6,928 nucleotides of DNA. It comes from Acidimicrobiia bacterium (GTDB lineage: Bacteria; Actinomycetota; Acidimicrobiia; Acidimicrobiales; Hopanoidiivorantaceae). A program made the translations under genes and the position numbers. Location: positions 1 through 6,928 of the forward strand of contig JAHRAM010000141.1 of assembly GCA_020027305.1 (NCBI GenBank). The letters run 5' to 3'. Below, piece after piece: positions 6,708-6,928 of this stretch. Below the pieces are notes generated by a model. It ran no database searches, had not been told where the DNA came from, and saw nothing but the letters and a program-made list of their open reading frames with translations. Each line of letters opens with the position of its first letter. The first letter of the stretch is position 1.

Positions 6708-6928
6708 TTATTTGCGCTTTTGGAGTTTCTTTTCAATGAGCTCCATAAATCTCTGCCCCTCTTCTTTTCCAGCTGTAGTCACAAAATCTTTTCTAAGCGA
6801 TGTCATAGTTTCTTTGATAGCCATAAGTGATTCCAAATCGCGGGCTGCAACTTTCTTTGCCATTTCCATTGTGGTGTCAAGTAGCGTATCGTCATCTACA
6901 ACAGAATAGACTAATCCCATTTCTTTTG
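6708..6928 (-). CDS. Enoyl-CoA hydratase/isomerase (crotonase) family protein, C-terminal part only
   Basis: Only the last 72 complete codons are inside the window; the 5' part runs off the right edge, so the ATG at 6920 is internal and not the start. The visible sequence KEMGLVYSVVDDDTLLDTTM, then a helix with MAKKVAARDLESLMAIKETM, is the typical crotonase-family segment (A.E.GLV..VV.DD.L...A...A..IA......IK). The catalytic residues and oxyanion hole lie upstream, outside the window, so hydratase, isomerase or another crotonase activity cannot be told apart. The tail after the conserved Lys is short (about 34 residues) and highly basic (KKLQKRK), a little more compact than many family members. 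The gap to the synthetase gene is 50 bp, A-rich on the coding strand and without a terminator-like hairpin, so the two are probably co-transcribed. Confidence 0.8.
   Translation of the reverse strand, partial: KEMGLVYSVVDDDTLLDTTMEMAKKVAARDLESLMAIKETMTSLRKDFVTTAGKEEGQRFMELIEKKLQKRK

Noticed and set aside
1..6928. CRISPR arrays, tRNAs, insertion sequences, toxin-antitoxin or defence genes.
   Set aside because: No spaced direct repeats, tRNA-like cloverleaf, transposase motifs or terminal inverted repeats were seen. The window is almost fully taken up by metabolic and transport genes.

Overview
The window looks like part of a moderately AT-rich bacterial chromosome. An actinobacterial source, perhaps a streamlined aquatic lineage related to Acidimicrobiia, is my best guess. 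The guess rests on the sequence style of the Liv proteins and on a LivH with a secreted N-terminal beta-sandwich domain, an architecture I recall mainly from Actinomycetota. No rRNA or other taxonomic marker is present, so this is an inference.

Layout. Positions 1-107 hold the end of a reading frame that matches the LeuC (isopropylmalate dehydratase large subunit) family. It breaks off exactly where the conserved iron-sulfur Cys motif should begin. A short AT-rich spacer with a TATAAT box follows. Then comes a plus-strand ATPase subunit of a NitT/TauT-type ABC importer (173-994), with no partner permease or binding protein in view. Everything from 955 to the right edge is on the minus strand and reads right to left: the C-terminal end of an enoyl-CoA hydratase/isomerase-family protein (cut by the window edge), a class I acyl-CoA synthetase (AMP-forming), LivH, LivM, LivG and LivF. 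The plus-strand ATPase and livF converge and their coding ends overlap by 40 bp.

How the genes work together. livH to livF are packed as one translationally coupled unit: stop/start overlap TAATG for livH/livM, an 8-nt overlap for livM/livG, and a 1-nt gap for livG/livF. They supply both permeases and both ATPases of a HAAT-type (branched-chain amino acid family) importer. The substrate-binding protein is missing from the window. The synthetase and hydratase lie just upstream in the same direction, with short gaps (50 and 44 bp). This suggests an operon that imports an organic acid, activates it with CoA and starts beta-oxidation-like breakdown, rather than plain leucine uptake. The substrate cannot be read from sequence.

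Start-site notes. The longest open frames for livG and livM begin at TTG codons deep inside the preceding gene. Shine-Dalgarno sites and stop/start overlaps support the shorter ATG starts used here. I see no clearly new biological system. The features most worth a second look are the broken leuC end, the LivH fusion, the convergent 3' overlap and the CoA-ligase/Liv pairing.
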